From Microbacterium aurugineum (GTDB lineage Bacteria; Actinomycetota; Actinomycetes; Actinomycetales; Microbacteriaceae), in NCBI RefSeq assembly GCF_023101205.1, contig NZ_CP078078.1:2551411-2615410 (forward strand): a DNA stretch of 64,000 nucleotides, read 5' to 3'. Below are positions 8,385-17,899 of the stretch, in pieces. Made by a program: the position numbers and the translations under genes. How positions within the stretch are numbered: position 1 is the first letter of the stretch; the number at the start of each line of letters is the position of its first letter. The notes beneath the pieces were generated by a model that had not been told where the DNA came from, made no database searches, and was given only the letters and a program-made list of their open reading frames with translations.

Positions 8385-9683
8385 CTAGCTCGCGGCTCCG
8401 CTCGCCTTCCGCTCCAGCAGTGACCTCTCACGATCATTGCCGGCGAGGCTTGCCGCCACCGCGAACTCGCTCCGCGCTTCCTCCTCGCGTCCGAGCCGTC
8501 GCAGCAGCTCCCCCCGGGTGGCCGGAAGGAGGTGATAGCCGCGCAGCACTCCCGACGCCGAGAGCTGATCGATGATCCGCAATGCGGACGCCGGGCCCGT
8601 GGCCATCGCGACCGCCGCCGCTCGGTTGAGCTCGACGACCGGAGATGGGGCGATCCGGCCGAGTGCCTCGTAGAGCAGCACGATCCTGTCCCAGTCCGTG
8701 TCATCGACGCTCGAAGCCACCGCATGGCACTCCGCGATCGCCGCCTGGAGGCAGTACGCGCCGCGTCCGCGCCCGAGGCCATCAGCCGTCGCGAGCGAGG
8801 CACGACCGCGGCTGATGCGTCCGCGATCCCACCGGCCCCGGTCCTGGTCAGCCAACAGCACCGGATCGCCGTTCCGGTCCACACGCGCTCCGAACCGGGC
8901 GGCGGTGAGCTCCATCAGTGCGAGCAGACCGTGCACCTCGGGCTCACGCGGCATCAGTGCCGCGAGCACCCTGCTCAGCCGGATCGCCTCATCGCTCAGT
9001 TCCGGTCGCATCCAGTCCGGACCACTGCTCGCGGCGTGCGCCTCGTTGAAGATCAGATACAGCACACCGAGGACTGCCCCGATCCGCTCCGCCCGCTCTT
9101 CGCGCGGCGGGATCTCGAAGGGAGCGTTGGCGGCGCTCAGCGTCTTCTTCGCCCGCACGATGCGCTGCTGCACGGTCGCCGTCGGCACGAGGAAGGCCCG
9201 CGCGATCTCCTCGCTCGACAGGCCACCCACGACCCGCAGTGTGAGGGCGACCTGCGCCTCCTTCGAGAGAACGGGGTGGCACGCGATGAAGATCAGCCGC
9301 AGGACATCGTCGTCGAGGGCGTCCGGGTCCCACAGCAGCTCCGGCGCGGCGGCCTGCTCCTGCTCCAGGTCGTGGGCGAGCGCCGCGACCCTGGCATCCA
9401 GACGCTCCGCGCGGCGCCACCCGTCGATGGCCTTGCGCTTCGCGACCGCCGTGAGCCATGCCCCGGGGTTGCGGGGAACCCCCTCCTCCGGCCACTGTCT
9501 CAGCGCGTCGACCAATGCCTCCTGGGCGAGGTCCTCCGCCAGGCTGAAGTCGCCAACCGTCCGGGTGAGGGTACCGACGATGCGCGCGGACTCGATGCGC
9601 CAGACCGCGGCGACGGCGCGTTCCGCCGACCCGTCTTCGGGGGCGGAAGGCGTCGTCTCACCGTGTTCGGATGCGTCCATCAC
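8385..9683 (-). CDS. ECF42-type RNA polymerase sigma factor with C-terminal DUF6596/TPR-like extension
   Basis: A 432-residue sigma factor, about twice the length of ordinary ECF sigmas. Region 2 (SLAEDLAQEALVDALRQWP... GAWLTAVAKRKAIDGWRR) is at about 45-100. Region 4 with its helix-turn-helix (GGLSSEEIARAFLVPTATVQQRIVRAKKTL) is at about 155-185. The rest is the long helical domain typical of ECF group 42 (LYLIFNEAHAAS, ELTAARFGAR, AIAECHAVASS, LNRAAAVAM). That group has no anti-sigma factor and sits beside YCII/DGPF genes, as here: the YCII gene is 12 nt upstream on the same strand. GTG 9683 and ATG 9680 are both possible starts. Confidence 0.88.
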   Translation of the reverse strand: MMDASEHGETTPSAPEDGSAERAVAAVWRIESARIVGTLTRTVGDFSLAEDLAQEALVDALRQWPEEGVPRNPGAWLTAVAKRKAIDGWRRAERLDARVAALAHDLEQEQAAAPELLWDPDALDDDVLRLIFIACHPVLSKEAQVALTLRVVGGLSSEEIARAFLVPTATVQQRIVRAKKTLSAANAPFEIPPREERAERIGAVLGVLYLIFNEAHAASSGPDWMRPELSDEAIRLSRVLAALMPREPEVHGLLALMELTAARFGARVDRNGDPVLLADQDRGRWDRGRISRGRASLATADGLGRGRGAYCLQAAIAECHAVASSVDDTDWDRIVLLYEALGRIAPSPVVELNRAAAVAMATGPASALRIIDQLSASGVLRGYHLLPATRGELLRRLGREEEARSEFAVAASLAGNDRERSLLERKASGAAS

Positions 9684-9695
9684 CGTGTGTCGTCG

Positions 9696-10121
9696 TCACT
9701 GCTGCGCGCGTTGCGCCTGCTCTTCGCGCCAGCCGGCTTCCTTCGCGATCCACTCGTTGTCGGCGGGGAAGTCCTCGACGCCCGTGACCCGACGCACCTC
9801 GAGGAACGAACCCGCGCCCAGGGGTGCACGGCTCGCCCATTCGGCGGCTTCTTCGCGGGATGACACCTCGATGATCCAGAAGCCGTTGAAGAGCTCCTTC
9901 GTCTCGCCGTACGGGCCGTCGGTGATCAGGGGCTTCTCTGCGCTGAAGTCGACCACGAAGCCCTCGGCGGCGTCGGTCAAGCCCTCCCCCGCGACGAGCA
10001 CACCGGCCTTCATCATCGACTCGTTGTACTTGCCCATGGCCTCGATGACCTGCTCGAACGGCATGTCCTTGTATGCCTCGACGGCGTCGTCGTTCGCACG
10101 CATGATGAGCATGAACTTCAT
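9696..10121 (-). CDS. YCII-related (DGPF) domain protein, ECF42 partner
   Basis: A 141-residue protein of the YCII/DGPF family. Seen: MKFMLIMRANDDA opening, the diagnostic ITDGPYGETKELFNGFWIIEV stretch, and a C-terminal charged helix. The ATG at 10121 is preceded by AAGGAGA at good spacing. The family is small and dimeric, ferredoxin-like in fold. It is encoded with ECF42 sigma factors in many actinobacteria, where it is thought to be a target or modulator of the sigma factor. First gene of a two-gene leftward operon with the sigma gene. Confidence 0.85.
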   Translation of the reverse strand: MKFMLIMRANDDAVEAYKDMPFEQVIEAMGKYNESMMKAGVLVAGEGLTDAAEGFVVDFSAEKPLITDGPYGETKELFNGFWIIEVSSREEAAEWASRAPLGAGSFLEVRRVTGVEDFPADNEWIAKEAGWREEQAQRAQQ

Positions 10122-10238
10122 GATGTTCTCCTTGTTCGCGGGGCCGTCTCTCGACCCTCTCACCTCTGGCGTCGAACGAGAATGCCTCAGATCGACATCC
10201 GCCGCCACTTTCTTCTGCTCCGGTCGCACGCTCCCGTG

Positions 10239-10295
10239 CTCCCGTCGCGATATGACACCCGAATGAGCCGTTTTGGTTGTCATATCGCGACGGGA
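10239..10295. repeat. 21-bp inverted repeat (CTCCCGTCGCGATATGACA arms)
   Basis: Near-perfect arms at 10239-10259 and 10275-10295 enclose a 15-nt loop. The repeat lies in the 251-bp gap between the glycosyltransferase stop and the YCII start, both leftward. It could be the transcription terminator of the guaA-glycosyltransferase operon or a dispersed repeat; there is no U-tract on either side. A shorter hairpin (gcacg...cgtgc, 10226-10238) abuts it. Confidence 0.7.
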
Positions 10296-10330
10296 GACGG
10301 GTGTGCGGGTCGGGCGGGGCGGAGGCGGAG

Positions 10331-10390
10331 GCTCAGGCGCGACGCGGCGGGCTCAGGCGCGACGCGGCGGGGTCAGGCGCGACGGGGCGG
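10331..10390. repeat. Three tandem 20-bp repeats covering the glycosyltransferase stop codon
   Basis: Copies at 10331-10350 and 10351-10370 are identical (gctcaggcgcgacgcggcgg). The third, 10371-10390, differs at two positions and contains the stop codon and last codons of the glycosyltransferase gene. The unit duplicates the 3' end of that gene into the intergenic space. Confidence 0.9.
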
Positions 10391-11779
10391 AGCGGCGACT
10401 GCGGCGGCGATCGCGGCGGTGAGGGCCTCGAGCGAGGATTCGGGACTCCAGGCCGCGGCGACCGACGGCGCCTCCGCGCTCAACGCCGCGAGACGCTCGG
10501 GGTCGGTCAGGAGCGTGCGGATCGCTCGGCCGAGCGCATCGATGTCGCCGCTCGGCACCAGCATCCCGCCACCGCGCTGCAACACATCGCGGATGCCGTA
10601 GCGCACGTCGTACGAGATGACGGGAGTCGCGTGCAGCAGCGCCTCGACCACGCCGAGCGGCTGGCCTTCGAAAGCCGTGGACGTGACCAGGACGGACGCG
10701 CGGTCGAGCACCGTCCCCGGGGCGTCCGAGTACCCGGCGAGCACGATGCGATCCCCCGCGCCGAGCTCATCGATCAGCGCCTGCAGACGCTCCTGCTCCG
10801 GCCCGCCGCCCCAGATCTCCATCCGCGCACCCGGCACATCGGCAGCGAGGAAGGCGCGGATCGCGTGGTCGACGCGCTTTCCGGGAGCGAGGCGCCCGAG
10901 CACGACGACGAGCCCGTCCTCCCGCAGATCCGGGCGCGGAGCGACGGGGGCGATCGGATTTGGAACGACGGCGTGGAAAGCCGTGTCCCCGAACCGCGCG
11001 ACCACGTCGTCGCGCTGGGTCGCGGTCGGCCAGATCACGGCATCGAACCGGTCGGCGAGCCGGAACCAGCGCGTCCAGAGAGTGTTCATGGTCGAGTCCG
11101 GGGTGTACGGCGCTTCGACGTGCATGGTGTGGATCGTGTGCACGATGCGCACCCGCGGGTCGGACCAGTCCGCGATGAGCTCACCGAGCTGGCGAGACTC
11201 GCAGATCACGACGATGGGGCGATCACCGAAGGCAGCGGTGACGCGGTCGAGCCAGGCCCGGTACAGACCGCGGAACCCGTGCAGAGCTCCGACAGCCTCA
11301 CCGTCGGCGTCGAACACCAGCACCGGCTCGTCGGTCAGGTGCCAGTCCGGGTTGCCGGGAATCACCGGGAGCGCCACGAAAGGACGGTCTTCGGTGTCCC
11401 GGAGGACCCGGTACTCGACTCCGGGGTCAGCGGCCACCGCGGAGTCGGCGGCCACCCTCAGCCATTCCGCCGCGCCGCCGCGGGGCTCCACCGCCTCGTC
11501 GAACAGATTTCGCAGGCGCGACGAGTCCCCGAGCGCCCCGTGCTCGACGAACGTGCGCCGATGCGCGGCGTGGTCCGCAGCGGTCCCGGGGTCGAACGTG
11601 AGGAGCTGTGGTCCCGCCCCGTCGGCGACTCCCGCCCCGGCGAGCTGCCGGGCGCGCGCGAGCGTGGCGATCGTGTACCCGCCGTCGAGTCCCGGGATCA
11701 ACCGGCTCGACAGCACCAGGTACTCGGCGTCGGGCAGAGCCGCCGCCGCATCGGGGAGCACCGAGCCCCCTACTCCCAC
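10373..11779 (-). CDS. Family 4-type glycosyltransferase (TagE-like)
   Basis: A 468-residue GT-B glycosyltransferase. The N-terminal half has [21 protein letters not shown] (acceptor-side glycine-rich loop). The C-terminal Rossmann domain has [20 protein letters not shown], an [12 protein letters not shown] turn and the nucleotide-sugar signature [32 protein letters not shown] (the EX7E motif with Glu in FEG and VEA). The overall pattern resembles poly(glycerol-phosphate) alpha-glucosyltransferase TagE, so a role in decorating a wall polymer is plausible but inferred. The GTG at 11779 overlaps the guaA stop by 10 nt; a GTG at 11761 with a better-spaced GGGAG is an alternative. Cytoplasmic, no membrane span. 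Confidence 0.8.
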   Translation of the reverse strand: MGVGGSVLPDAAAALPDAEYLVLSSRLIPGLDGGYTIATLARARQLAGAGVADGAGPQLLTFDPGTAADHAAHRRTFVEHGALGDSSRLRNLFDEAVEPRGGAAEWLRVAADSAVAADPGVEYRVLRDTEDRPFVALPVIPGNPDWHLTDEPVLVFDADGEAVGALHGFRGLYRAWLDRVTAAFGDRPIVVICESRQLGELIADWSDPRVRIVHTIHTMHVEAPYTPDSTMNTLWTRWFRLADRFDAVIWPTATQRDDVVARFGDTAFHAVVPNPIAPVAPRPDLREDGLVVVLGRLAPGKRVDHAIRAFLAADVPGARMEIWGGGPEQERLQALIDELGAGDRIVLAGYSDAPGTVLDRASVLVTSTAFEGQPLGVVEALLHATPVISYDVRYGIRDVLQRGGGMLVPSGDIDALGRAIRTLLTDPERLAALSAEAPSVAAAWSPESSLEALTAAIAAAVAAPPRRA

Positions 11780-13356
11780 TCGATCGTCCCCGGCGGCTTC
11801 GACGTGACGTCGAGCACGACGCGGTTGACGTCACGGACGCCGTTCGTGATGCGGTTCGAGATCTTCGACAGCACGTCGTAGGGCAGGCGCGTCCAGTCGG
11901 CGGTCATGGCGTCTTCGCTCGACACCGGACGCAGCACGATCGGGTGGCCATAGGTGCGACCGTCGCCCTGCACACCCACCGAGCGCACGTCGGCGAGAAG
12001 CACGACCGGGCACTGCCAGATCTCCTGGTCGAGGCCGGCCTTCGTCAGCTCTTCGCGGGCGATGGCGTCGGCCTCACGCAGAATCTCGAGACGGTCAGCG
12101 GTGACCTCACCGATGATCCGGATACCGAGACCGGGCCCCGGAAACGGCTGACGCCCCACGATGGCCTCGGGAATGCCGAGTTCGCGGCCGATCGCCCGGA
12201 CCTCGTCCTTGAACAGCCCGCGCAACGGCTCGATCAGTTCGAAGTCGAGGTCGTCGGGGAGGCCGCCCACGTTGTGGTGCGACTTGATGTTCGCGGTCCC
12301 CGCTCCGCCGCCGGACTCGACGACGTCGGGGTAGAGAGTGCCCTGCACGAGGAACTTCACCGGAGCGCCGCCCGATGCCTTGGCCTCGGCGACGAGGTCG
12401 AGCTGCACCTTCTCGAACGCGCGGATGAACTCGCGTCCGATGATCTTGCGCTTCTCCTCGGGGTCGGTCACACCCTTCAGGTGGCCGAGGAACGTGTCGG
12501 CCGCGTCGACCGTGATCAGCCGCACACCCGTCGATTCGACGTAGTCCTTCTCGACCTGTTCGCGCTCGCCCTTGCGGAGGAGGCCGTGGTCGACGAAGAC
12601 CGCGGTCAGCTGGTCGCCGATCGCCTTGTGCACGAGGGCGGTGGAGACCGCGGAGTCGACGCCACCGGAGAGCGCGGAGATCACGCGGGCATCGCCGACC
12701 TGCTCACGGATGCGCTCGATCTGCTCGGCGATCACATTGCCGCTGTTCCAGTCGGAGGCCAGACCCGCCCCCTTGTGGAGGAAGTTCTCGAGCACGCGCT
12801 GGCCGTGGTCGGAGTGCTTGACCTCGGGGTGCCACTGCACGCCGTAGAAGCCGCGCTCCTCGTGTGCGAACGCGGCGACCTTGGTGGCCTCGGTCGTGGC
12901 GAGCACGTCGAAGCCGTCGGGGGCCTTGGCGACCTGGTCGCCGTGACTCATCCAGACGTTCTGCTCCGCGGGCTGGCCGCCCAGCAGGGTTCCGCCGTCG
13001 CCGGTGATGACGGCATCGGTGGCGCCGTATTCACGCAGGCCGGTGTGGGCGACCTCGCCGCCCAGGGTCTGGGCCATGTACTGGAAGCCGTAGCAGATGC
13101 CGAGAGTCGGGACACCGAGCTCGAAGACCGCGGGGTCGAGGCGCGGCGCCCCCTCCTCGTACACGGACGAGGGTCCGCCGGAGAGGATGATCGCGACCGG
13201 GTTCTTGGCGGCGATCTCGGCAGCCGTGGCGGTGTGCGGCACGATCTCGCTGTAGACGCCCGCCTCACGGACGCGGCGGGCGATCAGCTGCGCGTACTGC
13301 GCGCCGAAGTCGACGACGAGCGCAGGACGCTGCTGGGTCTCGGACTGTTCGGTCAA
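11770..13356 (-). CDS. guaA: GMP synthase (glutamine-hydrolysing)
   Basis: A 528-residue enzyme converting XMP, ATP and glutamine to GMP. Residues 10-200 are a class I glutamine amidotransferase: [15 protein letters not shown], nucleophile Cys88 in [12 protein letters not shown], catalytic His in [11 protein letters not shown]. The ATP pyrophosphatase P-loop [15 protein letters not shown] follows, and the C-terminal dimerisation domain ends with [21 protein letters not shown]. The start is TTG at 13356, overlapping the upstream DUF3817 stop (TTGA) with GGAAGG before it. Standard length and complete. Confidence 0.97.
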   Translation of the reverse strand: MTEQSETQQRPALVVDFGAQYAQLIARRVREAGVYSEIVPHTATAAEIAAKNPVAIILSGGPSSVYEEGAPRLDPAVFELGVPTLGICYGFQYMAQTLGGEVAHTGLREYGATDAVITGDGGTLLGGQPAEQNVWMSHGDQVAKAPDGFDVLATTEATKVAAFAHEERGFYGVQWHPEVKHSDHGQRVLENFLHKGAGLASDWNSGNVIAEQIERIREQVGDARVISALSGGVDSAVSTALVHKAIGDQLTAVFVDHGLLRKGEREQVEKDYVESTGVRLITVDAADTFLGHLKGVTDPEEKRKIIGREFIRAFEKVQLDLVAEAKASGGAPVKFLVQGTLYPDVVESGGGAGTANIKSHHNVGGLPDDLDFELIEPLRGLFKDEVRAIGRELGIPEAIVGRQPFPGPGLGIRIIGEVTADRLEILREADAIAREELTKAGLDQEIWQCPVVLLADVRSVGVQGDGRTYGHPIVLRPVSSEDAMTADWTRLPYDVLSKISNRITNGVRDVNRVVLDVTSKPPGTIEWE

Positions 13357-13865
13357 CGGACACCTTCCGGGGCGGGGGTGGAGGCCTCGGCGGCCTCTCG
13401 GGTGGCGAGATAGGTCTTGACCTCACGGGCGACGACCGCCTCCATGAAGAACGACAGCAGCGGCACGACACCGCCGAGCGCGAGCATGATGAAGCGCGGG
13501 AAGCGCCAGCGCATCAGGCTCCACATGCGGAAGCACGCGAACAGGTAGACGACGTAGAACCAGCCGTGCGCCACGAGGATGAACAGGGACAGGTTGAACC
13601 CGTCACCCAACGAGGTCATCTCGCAGGAGTTGGTCATCGGGGCGAAGAGCGACCACCACTGGCAGTCGGGCCCGGCGAGCACGCCGGCGAACCAGAGCGG
13701 TCCTCCGGAGCCGCCCAGGAAGAGCTCGAGGTGGATCGGCGTGTACTTCAGCACCATCTCGGTCAGCAGCAGGAGCAGCATGACTCCGGTGATGATCGAC
13801 GCGATCTGGTAGAACTTCAGGGCACCGCGGATCGCCGGAAAGCTGGCGACTTTCGGTTCGGGCAT
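13353..13865 (-). CDS. DUF3817 integral membrane protein
   Basis: A 170-residue membrane protein with about four spans (around residues 20-40, 90-110, 122-145 and a short one at 55-70). The [16 protein letters not shown] motif and the [29 protein letters not shown] pattern are typical of DUF3817, a family usually encoded immediately upstream of guaA in actinobacteria. Its stop overlaps the guaA start, so expression is coupled. A loop with two cysteines (GPDCQWW, TNSCEM) between spans 1 and 2 is probably outside the cell. Function unknown. Confidence 0.85.
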   Translation of the reverse strand: MPEPKVASFPAIRGALKFYQIASIITGVMLLLLLTEMVLKYTPIHLELFLGGSGGPLWFAGVLAGPDCQWWSLFAPMTNSCEMTSLGDGFNLSLFILVAHGWFYVVYLFACFRMWSLMRWRFPRFIMLALGGVVPLLSFFMEAVVAREVKTYLATREAAEASTPAPEGVR

Positions 13866-13918
13866 GCGTCCAGTCTAGTCGGCGTCGATGGGGGCCTGAG
13901 CCGTCGCCGGATCACCCT

Positions 13919-14896
13919 TCACGCCGCGGGCGGGCGCGCGATCAGGAGCTCTCCGGCACCGCTCACCTCGAGTCGTCCGGCTGCCGCGGGGACCAGGACC
14001 GTCGCTCCTGCCGACAGCGGCAGTCCCGCGAGGTCGACGGCGCCGTCGATGACGACCACGATCGAGAAACCGGGGTCGAGCACCGCGGCTCCGCGCACCG
14101 GCAGCCGTTCGAGGCGGAAGTACTCGTCGGCGGCACGGGGGAACACGGAGCCGGACGGCGGCGCCGGGTGCACGAGCGCCTCGATCTCGGCAGTGCTCCT
14201 CGCTTTCGTCGTCACCGCGCTCAGGGCGAGGTCGAACCCCAGCCCGAGGTGGCCTTCGACAGCACCGTCGATCGCGAAACCCTCCCATTCGAGGAGGATC
14301 GACAGGTCCTCGGGTTGCTGCAGTTCGAGCAGGAGCACTCCGGCCCCGATCGCGTGGAGCTCGCCCGGCGGCACCCACACCACATCACCGGGCGCGACCT
14401 CGACCTCGTGCAGCAGACCGAGGAGGGCGACCACATCCTGCCGGGCGACGAGTTCACCGAGTTCCTCCGTCGACGCCTCCTCGCGCAGTCCGATGTGCAC
14501 GGTGCCGCCCTCGAGGATGTACCAGGCCTCCGCCTTGCCGTGCGGGCGACCGAGGTGGGAAGCGGCGAACCCATCATGCGGATGCGCGTGCACGGGCAGC
14601 CGTTGCCCGGCGTCGAGCAGCTTGACGAGCAGACGCGCGTCATCCCCCCAGCGCTCGACATGGGATCGACCCAGCCAGGACACGGGGTCATCCGCGATCG
14701 CCTCGCGCAGGAGACGCCCGTCCGGGAGGGTCGTCAGTCCGAGGGTGCTCTCGCCCCGGATCGTCGTGGTCGATCCGACCCAGTCCTCGGGTTCCCGCGG
14801 CGCGGTCCCCGGCTCGCCGCGGAAGGCGGCGATGCGTGCGCCCCCGCGGTAGAAGCGTTCCGCGGGGCGGTTCGATGCGAGTCGGATCGGTTTCAC
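13919..14896 (-). CDS. Class I mannose-6-phosphate isomerase-like cupin enzyme
   Basis: A 325-residue protein of the ManA family, zinc-dependent aldose-ketose isomerases. Metal-site motifs are visible: PVHAHPHDGF (His103 and His105), GKAEAWYIL with the following Glu, and PPGELHAIGAG. It is shorter than E. coli ManA (391 residues), matching the compact Bacillus/actinobacterial type. GTG start at 14896 overlaps the upstream kinase stop by 4 nt. Last gene of the importer-aldolase-kinase operon, so its natural substrate may be a different phospho-sugar from mannose 6-phosphate. Confidence 0.82.
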   Translation of the reverse strand: MKPIRLASNRPAERFYRGGARIAAFRGEPGTAPREPEDWVGSTTTIRGESTLGLTTLPDGRLLREAIADDPVSWLGRSHVERWGDDARLLVKLLDAGQRLPVHAHPHDGFAASHLGRPHGKAEAWYILEGGTVHIGLREEASTEELGELVARQDVVALLGLLHEVEVAPGDVVWVPPGELHAIGAGVLLLELQQPEDLSILLEWEGFAIDGAVEGHLGLGFDLALSAVTTKARSTAEIEALVHPAPPSGSVFPRAADEYFRLERLPVRGAAVLDPGFSIVVVIDGAVDLAGLPLSAGATVLVPAAAGRLEVSGAGELLIARPPAA

Positions 14897-16101
14897 GGGT
14901 GCTCTTCCTGCGGGGCGTGGACGGCGAGGAATCCCCCGACGAAGGTGTCACCGAGTCCGATCGTGGTCGGGTTCGCGATGTCGAGCGCGAAAGCCGCGAC
15001 ACCCACGGCATCGCGCACCGCTGCCTCCACCGTGCGGACGAGGTCGGCGCCGGCACCGTGTCGAGGCATTCCCTCGGTCTCGGCGGCGTGCACCGCGGTG
15101 AAGCCGTCGCCGAGCCGGAATCGCGTCGCGGCCACGCGAACGGCACTCTCCAGCGCCGCACGGTGCCGGGCTGCCTCAGCACCGACCGCGAGTGCCCAGT
15201 ACCGCGTGTGCACCACCAGGGCAGGCGCAGGGATGAGCGCGCGGATCTCCTCCAGCGCCAGGATCACGTCGTCCGGATCGAGCAGATCCACGCGGCGCCG
15301 CAGATACTCCTGCAGTTCATCCTCATTCAGGCTGTACACGTCGATGCGCGACAGCAACCGCTCGCGCACGGTCTCGGCGAACGCCCGCGTATAGAAGCCG
15401 GCATCCTCGTAGAACACCAGGGCGTCGGAGGGGAGGCTGCGCATCGCCTGCTGCAGGGTGTCCAGCCGGTGCCGGAGCAGGTCCTCGTCCTGCATCGTGT
15501 TGAAGCCGGAGATGAGGAACGCCGACGCCGACGCCAGCTCGTCGCCCAGTTCCGCCGCCAGGCGCATGTCCCGGTTCGGAGGGTCATTGGCGAAGATCAA
15601 CCGGTTGGCGCTCGGGGCCACGATGTCGCCGTCCGGAAGACGGATACGGGCACCCGCGGGATACTGCACGATCAGGTGCGGATCGAGCGTGTCCCGCGTG
15701 GCGGAGCACACGAAGGACACCCCCGGTGGCAGCAGGCGCCGCACGGTGTCGTCGATGCTGACGAGGTGCTGCAGGCTGGGGATGCCCAAGCCGTCGAGGA
15801 CGAGGCCGGCCCGCACTCCGGTGCCCCCGAGGGTCACCTCGTGGGGGAAGTGCGCGGCGAAGGCCTCGACGACCGCGGACGACGCGACGAAGCGCTCCGC
15901 TCCCGCCCCGGTCGCCACGAAGGCGAGTACCGCGATCAGCAGCGACCGTTCATCGAGGATGGGGGCGTTCTCGGTCAGTTCCGCGCGCCGCACCCCGTGC
16001 TCGGCGACGAGCCGGTCGAACACGGCCGCGTCCCACCGCAGCTCGTAGTCGACCGTGCCGCCGAGCCCCAGGACGAGCTGCCGCCATCTCGCATCGATCA
16101 T
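14893..16101 (-). CDS. ADP-dependent phosphofructokinase/glucokinase family sugar kinase
   Basis: A 402-residue protein of the ADP_PFK_GK family (ribokinase-like fold, ADP as phosphoryl donor), best known from archaea. Seen: TLGGTGVRAGLVLDGLGIP nucleotide-side region, SGFNTMQDEDLL, the metal-binding SLNEDELQEYL (equivalent of the NExE motif) and the catalytic GLGDTF at 382-387 with Asp385 as base. ATG 16101 starts MIDARWRQLVLGLGG, 37 nt after the aldolase stop. In context it should phosphorylate the imported sugar or a sugar phosphate ahead of aldol cleavage. Family assignment is good; ADP versus ATP use and substrate are inferred. Confidence 0.8.
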   Translation of the reverse strand: MIDARWRQLVLGLGGTVDYELRWDAAVFDRLVAEHGVRRAELTENAPILDERSLLIAVLAFVATGAGAERFVASSAVVEAFAAHFPHEVTLGGTGVRAGLVLDGLGIPSLQHLVSIDDTVRRLLPPGVSFVCSATRDTLDPHLIVQYPAGARIRLPDGDIVAPSANRLIFANDPPNRDMRLAAELGDELASASAFLISGFNTMQDEDLLRHRLDTLQQAMRSLPSDALVFYEDAGFYTRAFAETVRERLLSRIDVYSLNEDELQEYLRRRVDLLDPDDVILALEEIRALIPAPALVVHTRYWALAVGAEAARHRAALESAVRVAATRFRLGDGFTAVHAAETEGMPRHGAGADLVRTVEAAVRDAVGVAAFALDIANPTTIGLGDTFVGGFLAVHAPQEEHP

Positions 16102-16138
16102 CCGTCGATCGCCCGCCCCTTCGAGGTCCGTCGTCCGG

Positions 16139-17002
16139 TCAGTACAGGTCGGCCTTGCCGTCCGCCCCGAACAGCTCGATCTTCTCAGCCGCCGTGGCCT
16201 TGAGCGCGGCGATCGGCTCCGGCTGGATCGCGTTGGGCTCGCGCAGACGCTCGTCGGTGCCGAGGATCTCCCGCATGCGGTTGTGGTACGAGACCTTGAT
16301 GTCGCTGGAGATGTTGATCTTGTTGATGCCCAGCTCGACCGCGCGACGCAGTTCGGCGTCGGGGTTGGCCGAGCCGCCGTGCAGCACCAGCGGGATCCCG
16401 ACCGCGGCCTTGATCTCCTGCAGGAGGTCGTGACGGAGCTCGGGGTTCTTCTCCGCCGGGTACAGACCGTGCGAGGTGCCGATCGCGATGGCGAGGCTGT
16501 CGACGCCGGTCTCCTCGACGAAGCGCACGGCATCGGCGGGGTTGGTGTAGATGATCTCGGCAGCGCCGGACTCGCCGTAGCTGTCGTTCGCGCCGATCGT
16601 GCCCAGTTCGCCCTCGACCTGGATGCCGACGGCGTGTGCGGCTTCGACGACCTTGCGGGTCAGGGCGACGTTCTCCTCGAAGGGCAGCAGCGACGCGTCG
16701 ATCATGACCGAGGTGAAGCCGGCCTTGATGGCGGTGATCATCTGCTCGTAGCTGCCTCCGTGGTCCCAGTGGATCGCGACCGGCACGCTCGATCGATGCG
16801 CGCGGGAGTGCATCGCGGCGATCAGGTCGGTCGTGATGTGCGCGACCTCGTCGGGGTGGATGGCGATGATGACCGGAGCGGCCTTCTCCTCGCTGATGTC
16901 CATGACGCCGTTGAACATCGCCCAGTCGCTGATGTTGAACGCGGGGATGGCGAAGTTGTTCGCGTTCGCGACATCGAGGATGGATTTGCCGGTGTAGAGC
17001 AC
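16139..17002 (-). CDS. Class II ketose-bisphosphate aldolase
   Basis: A 287-residue zinc aldolase of the fructose/tagatose-bisphosphate family that cleaves a ketose 1,6-bisphosphate to DHAP and an aldehyde. Active-site residues are present: HWDHGG with Asp80 and zinc ligand His81, EGELG (Glu132), IGTSHGLY (His178) and VLHGGS (His208), plus NISSD for phosphate binding. The compact length fits the GatY/KbaY/FbaA-short group rather than the long glycolytic enzyme. GTG start at 17002 with CAGGAG 8 nt before it. Encoded between an importer and an ADP-dependent kinase, so catabolic rather than housekeeping. Confidence 0.88.
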   Translation of the reverse strand: MLYTGKSILDVANANNFAIPAFNISDWAMFNGVMDISEEKAAPVIIAIHPDEVAHITTDLIAAMHSRAHRSSVPVAIHWDHGGSYEQMITAIKAGFTSVMIDASLLPFEENVALTRKVVEAAHAVGIQVEGELGTIGANDSYGESGAAEIIYTNPADAVRFVEETGVDSLAIAIGTSHGLYPAEKNPELRHDLLQEIKAAVGIPLVLHGGSANPDAELRRAVELGINKINISSDIKVSYHNRMREILGTDERLREPNAIQPEPIAALKATAAEKIELFGADGKADLY

Positions 17003-17051
17003 GTGATTCTCCTGTTTTCGTGGTGGTCGGAGCCCCGGGACGGGACGAGTG

Positions 17052-17897
17052 TCAGCTCTTCACGGAGCCGGCCGTGAGGCCGCTGATGAAGTACCGCTGG
17101 AAGAAGAGGAAGAGGATGAGCACGGGGATCGAGCCGAGCACGCTCATGGCCATGATCTGGTTCCACTCGTAGGAGTGCTGTCCCATGAGGAGCTGGATAC
17201 CGATGGGCACCGTGCGCATGTCGATGGTGCGCGTGAGCGTCAGCGCGAACAGGTACTCGTTCCAGGCGATCATGAACGTGTAGATGCCGACGGAGACGAT
17301 TCCTGGAACCGAGATCGGCACGAGGATGCGCCAGAGTGCCGTCATGGATCCGGCACCGTCCACGCGCACGGCTTCGTCGAGCTCCTTCGGCAGCGTGTTG
17401 AAGTAGCCCGTCATCATGATGATCGCGTAGGGCAGCGTGAAGACCATGTAGGTGAGGATCAGACCGGCGTAGGAGTTGTAGAGACCCAGCGCGACCATGA
17501 GCCCGAAGTACGGGATCAGCAGGGTGATGGGCGGCACGGCCTGCACGCTCACGATCACCACGTTCAGGATGCGCTTGCCCCGGAACTCGAAGCGGCTGAA
17601 CGCGTAGGCGGCCTGGATCGCGACGATCAGCGTGAGGATGGTGACCGAGCCCGCGACGATGTAGCTGTTCAGGAAGAACCGCATCGTCTCGGGGTTCGTG
17701 AAGATCGCGATGTAGGCGTCGAAGGAGAACGTGTCGGTGACCAGACGCGGCGGCAACTCGAAGATCTGCGTGTTCGACTTGAACGAGCTGGACAGCATCC
17801 ACAGCACCGGCCCTGCGGCGAAGACCGCACCGATGAGGAGGCCGATCATGAGGCCGGTCTTGCCGACCCGACGCTGGGTGCGCGCAGTGAGAGCCAT
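17052..17897 (-). CDS. Carbohydrate ABC transporter permease (MalG-like)
   Basis: A 281-residue inner-membrane permease with six spans and the coupling-helix EAA motif ELDEAVRVDGAGSMTALWRILVP at about 170-192. The C-terminal QRYFISGLTAGSVKS ending is typical of MalG/UgpE proteins of the CUT1 class. Starts 2 nt after the stop of the partner permease. No ATPase is encoded here; CUT1 systems of actinobacteria commonly share a multitasking MsiK-type ATPase encoded elsewhere. Confidence 0.9.
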   Translation of the reverse strand: MALTARTQRRVGKTGLMIGLLIGAVFAAGPVLWMLSSSFKSNTQIFELPPRLVTDTFSFDAYIAIFTNPETMRFFLNSYIVAGSVTILTLIVAIQAAYAFSRFEFRGKRILNVVIVSVQAVPPITLLIPYFGLMVALGLYNSYAGLILTYMVFTLPYAIIMMTGYFNTLPKELDEAVRVDGAGSMTALWRILVPISVPGIVSVGIYTFMIAWNEYLFALTLTRTIDMRTVPIGIQLLMGQHSYEWNQIMAMSVLGSIPVLILFLFFQRYFISGLTAGSVKS

Positions 17898-17899
17898 GG

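Noticed and set aside
7304..8884. Upstream in-frame extension of the glycerophosphodiesterase to 855 residues
   Set aside because: It would read antisense through the Bax-inhibitor and sigma genes; the GDPD motif begins at the GTG at 7303.
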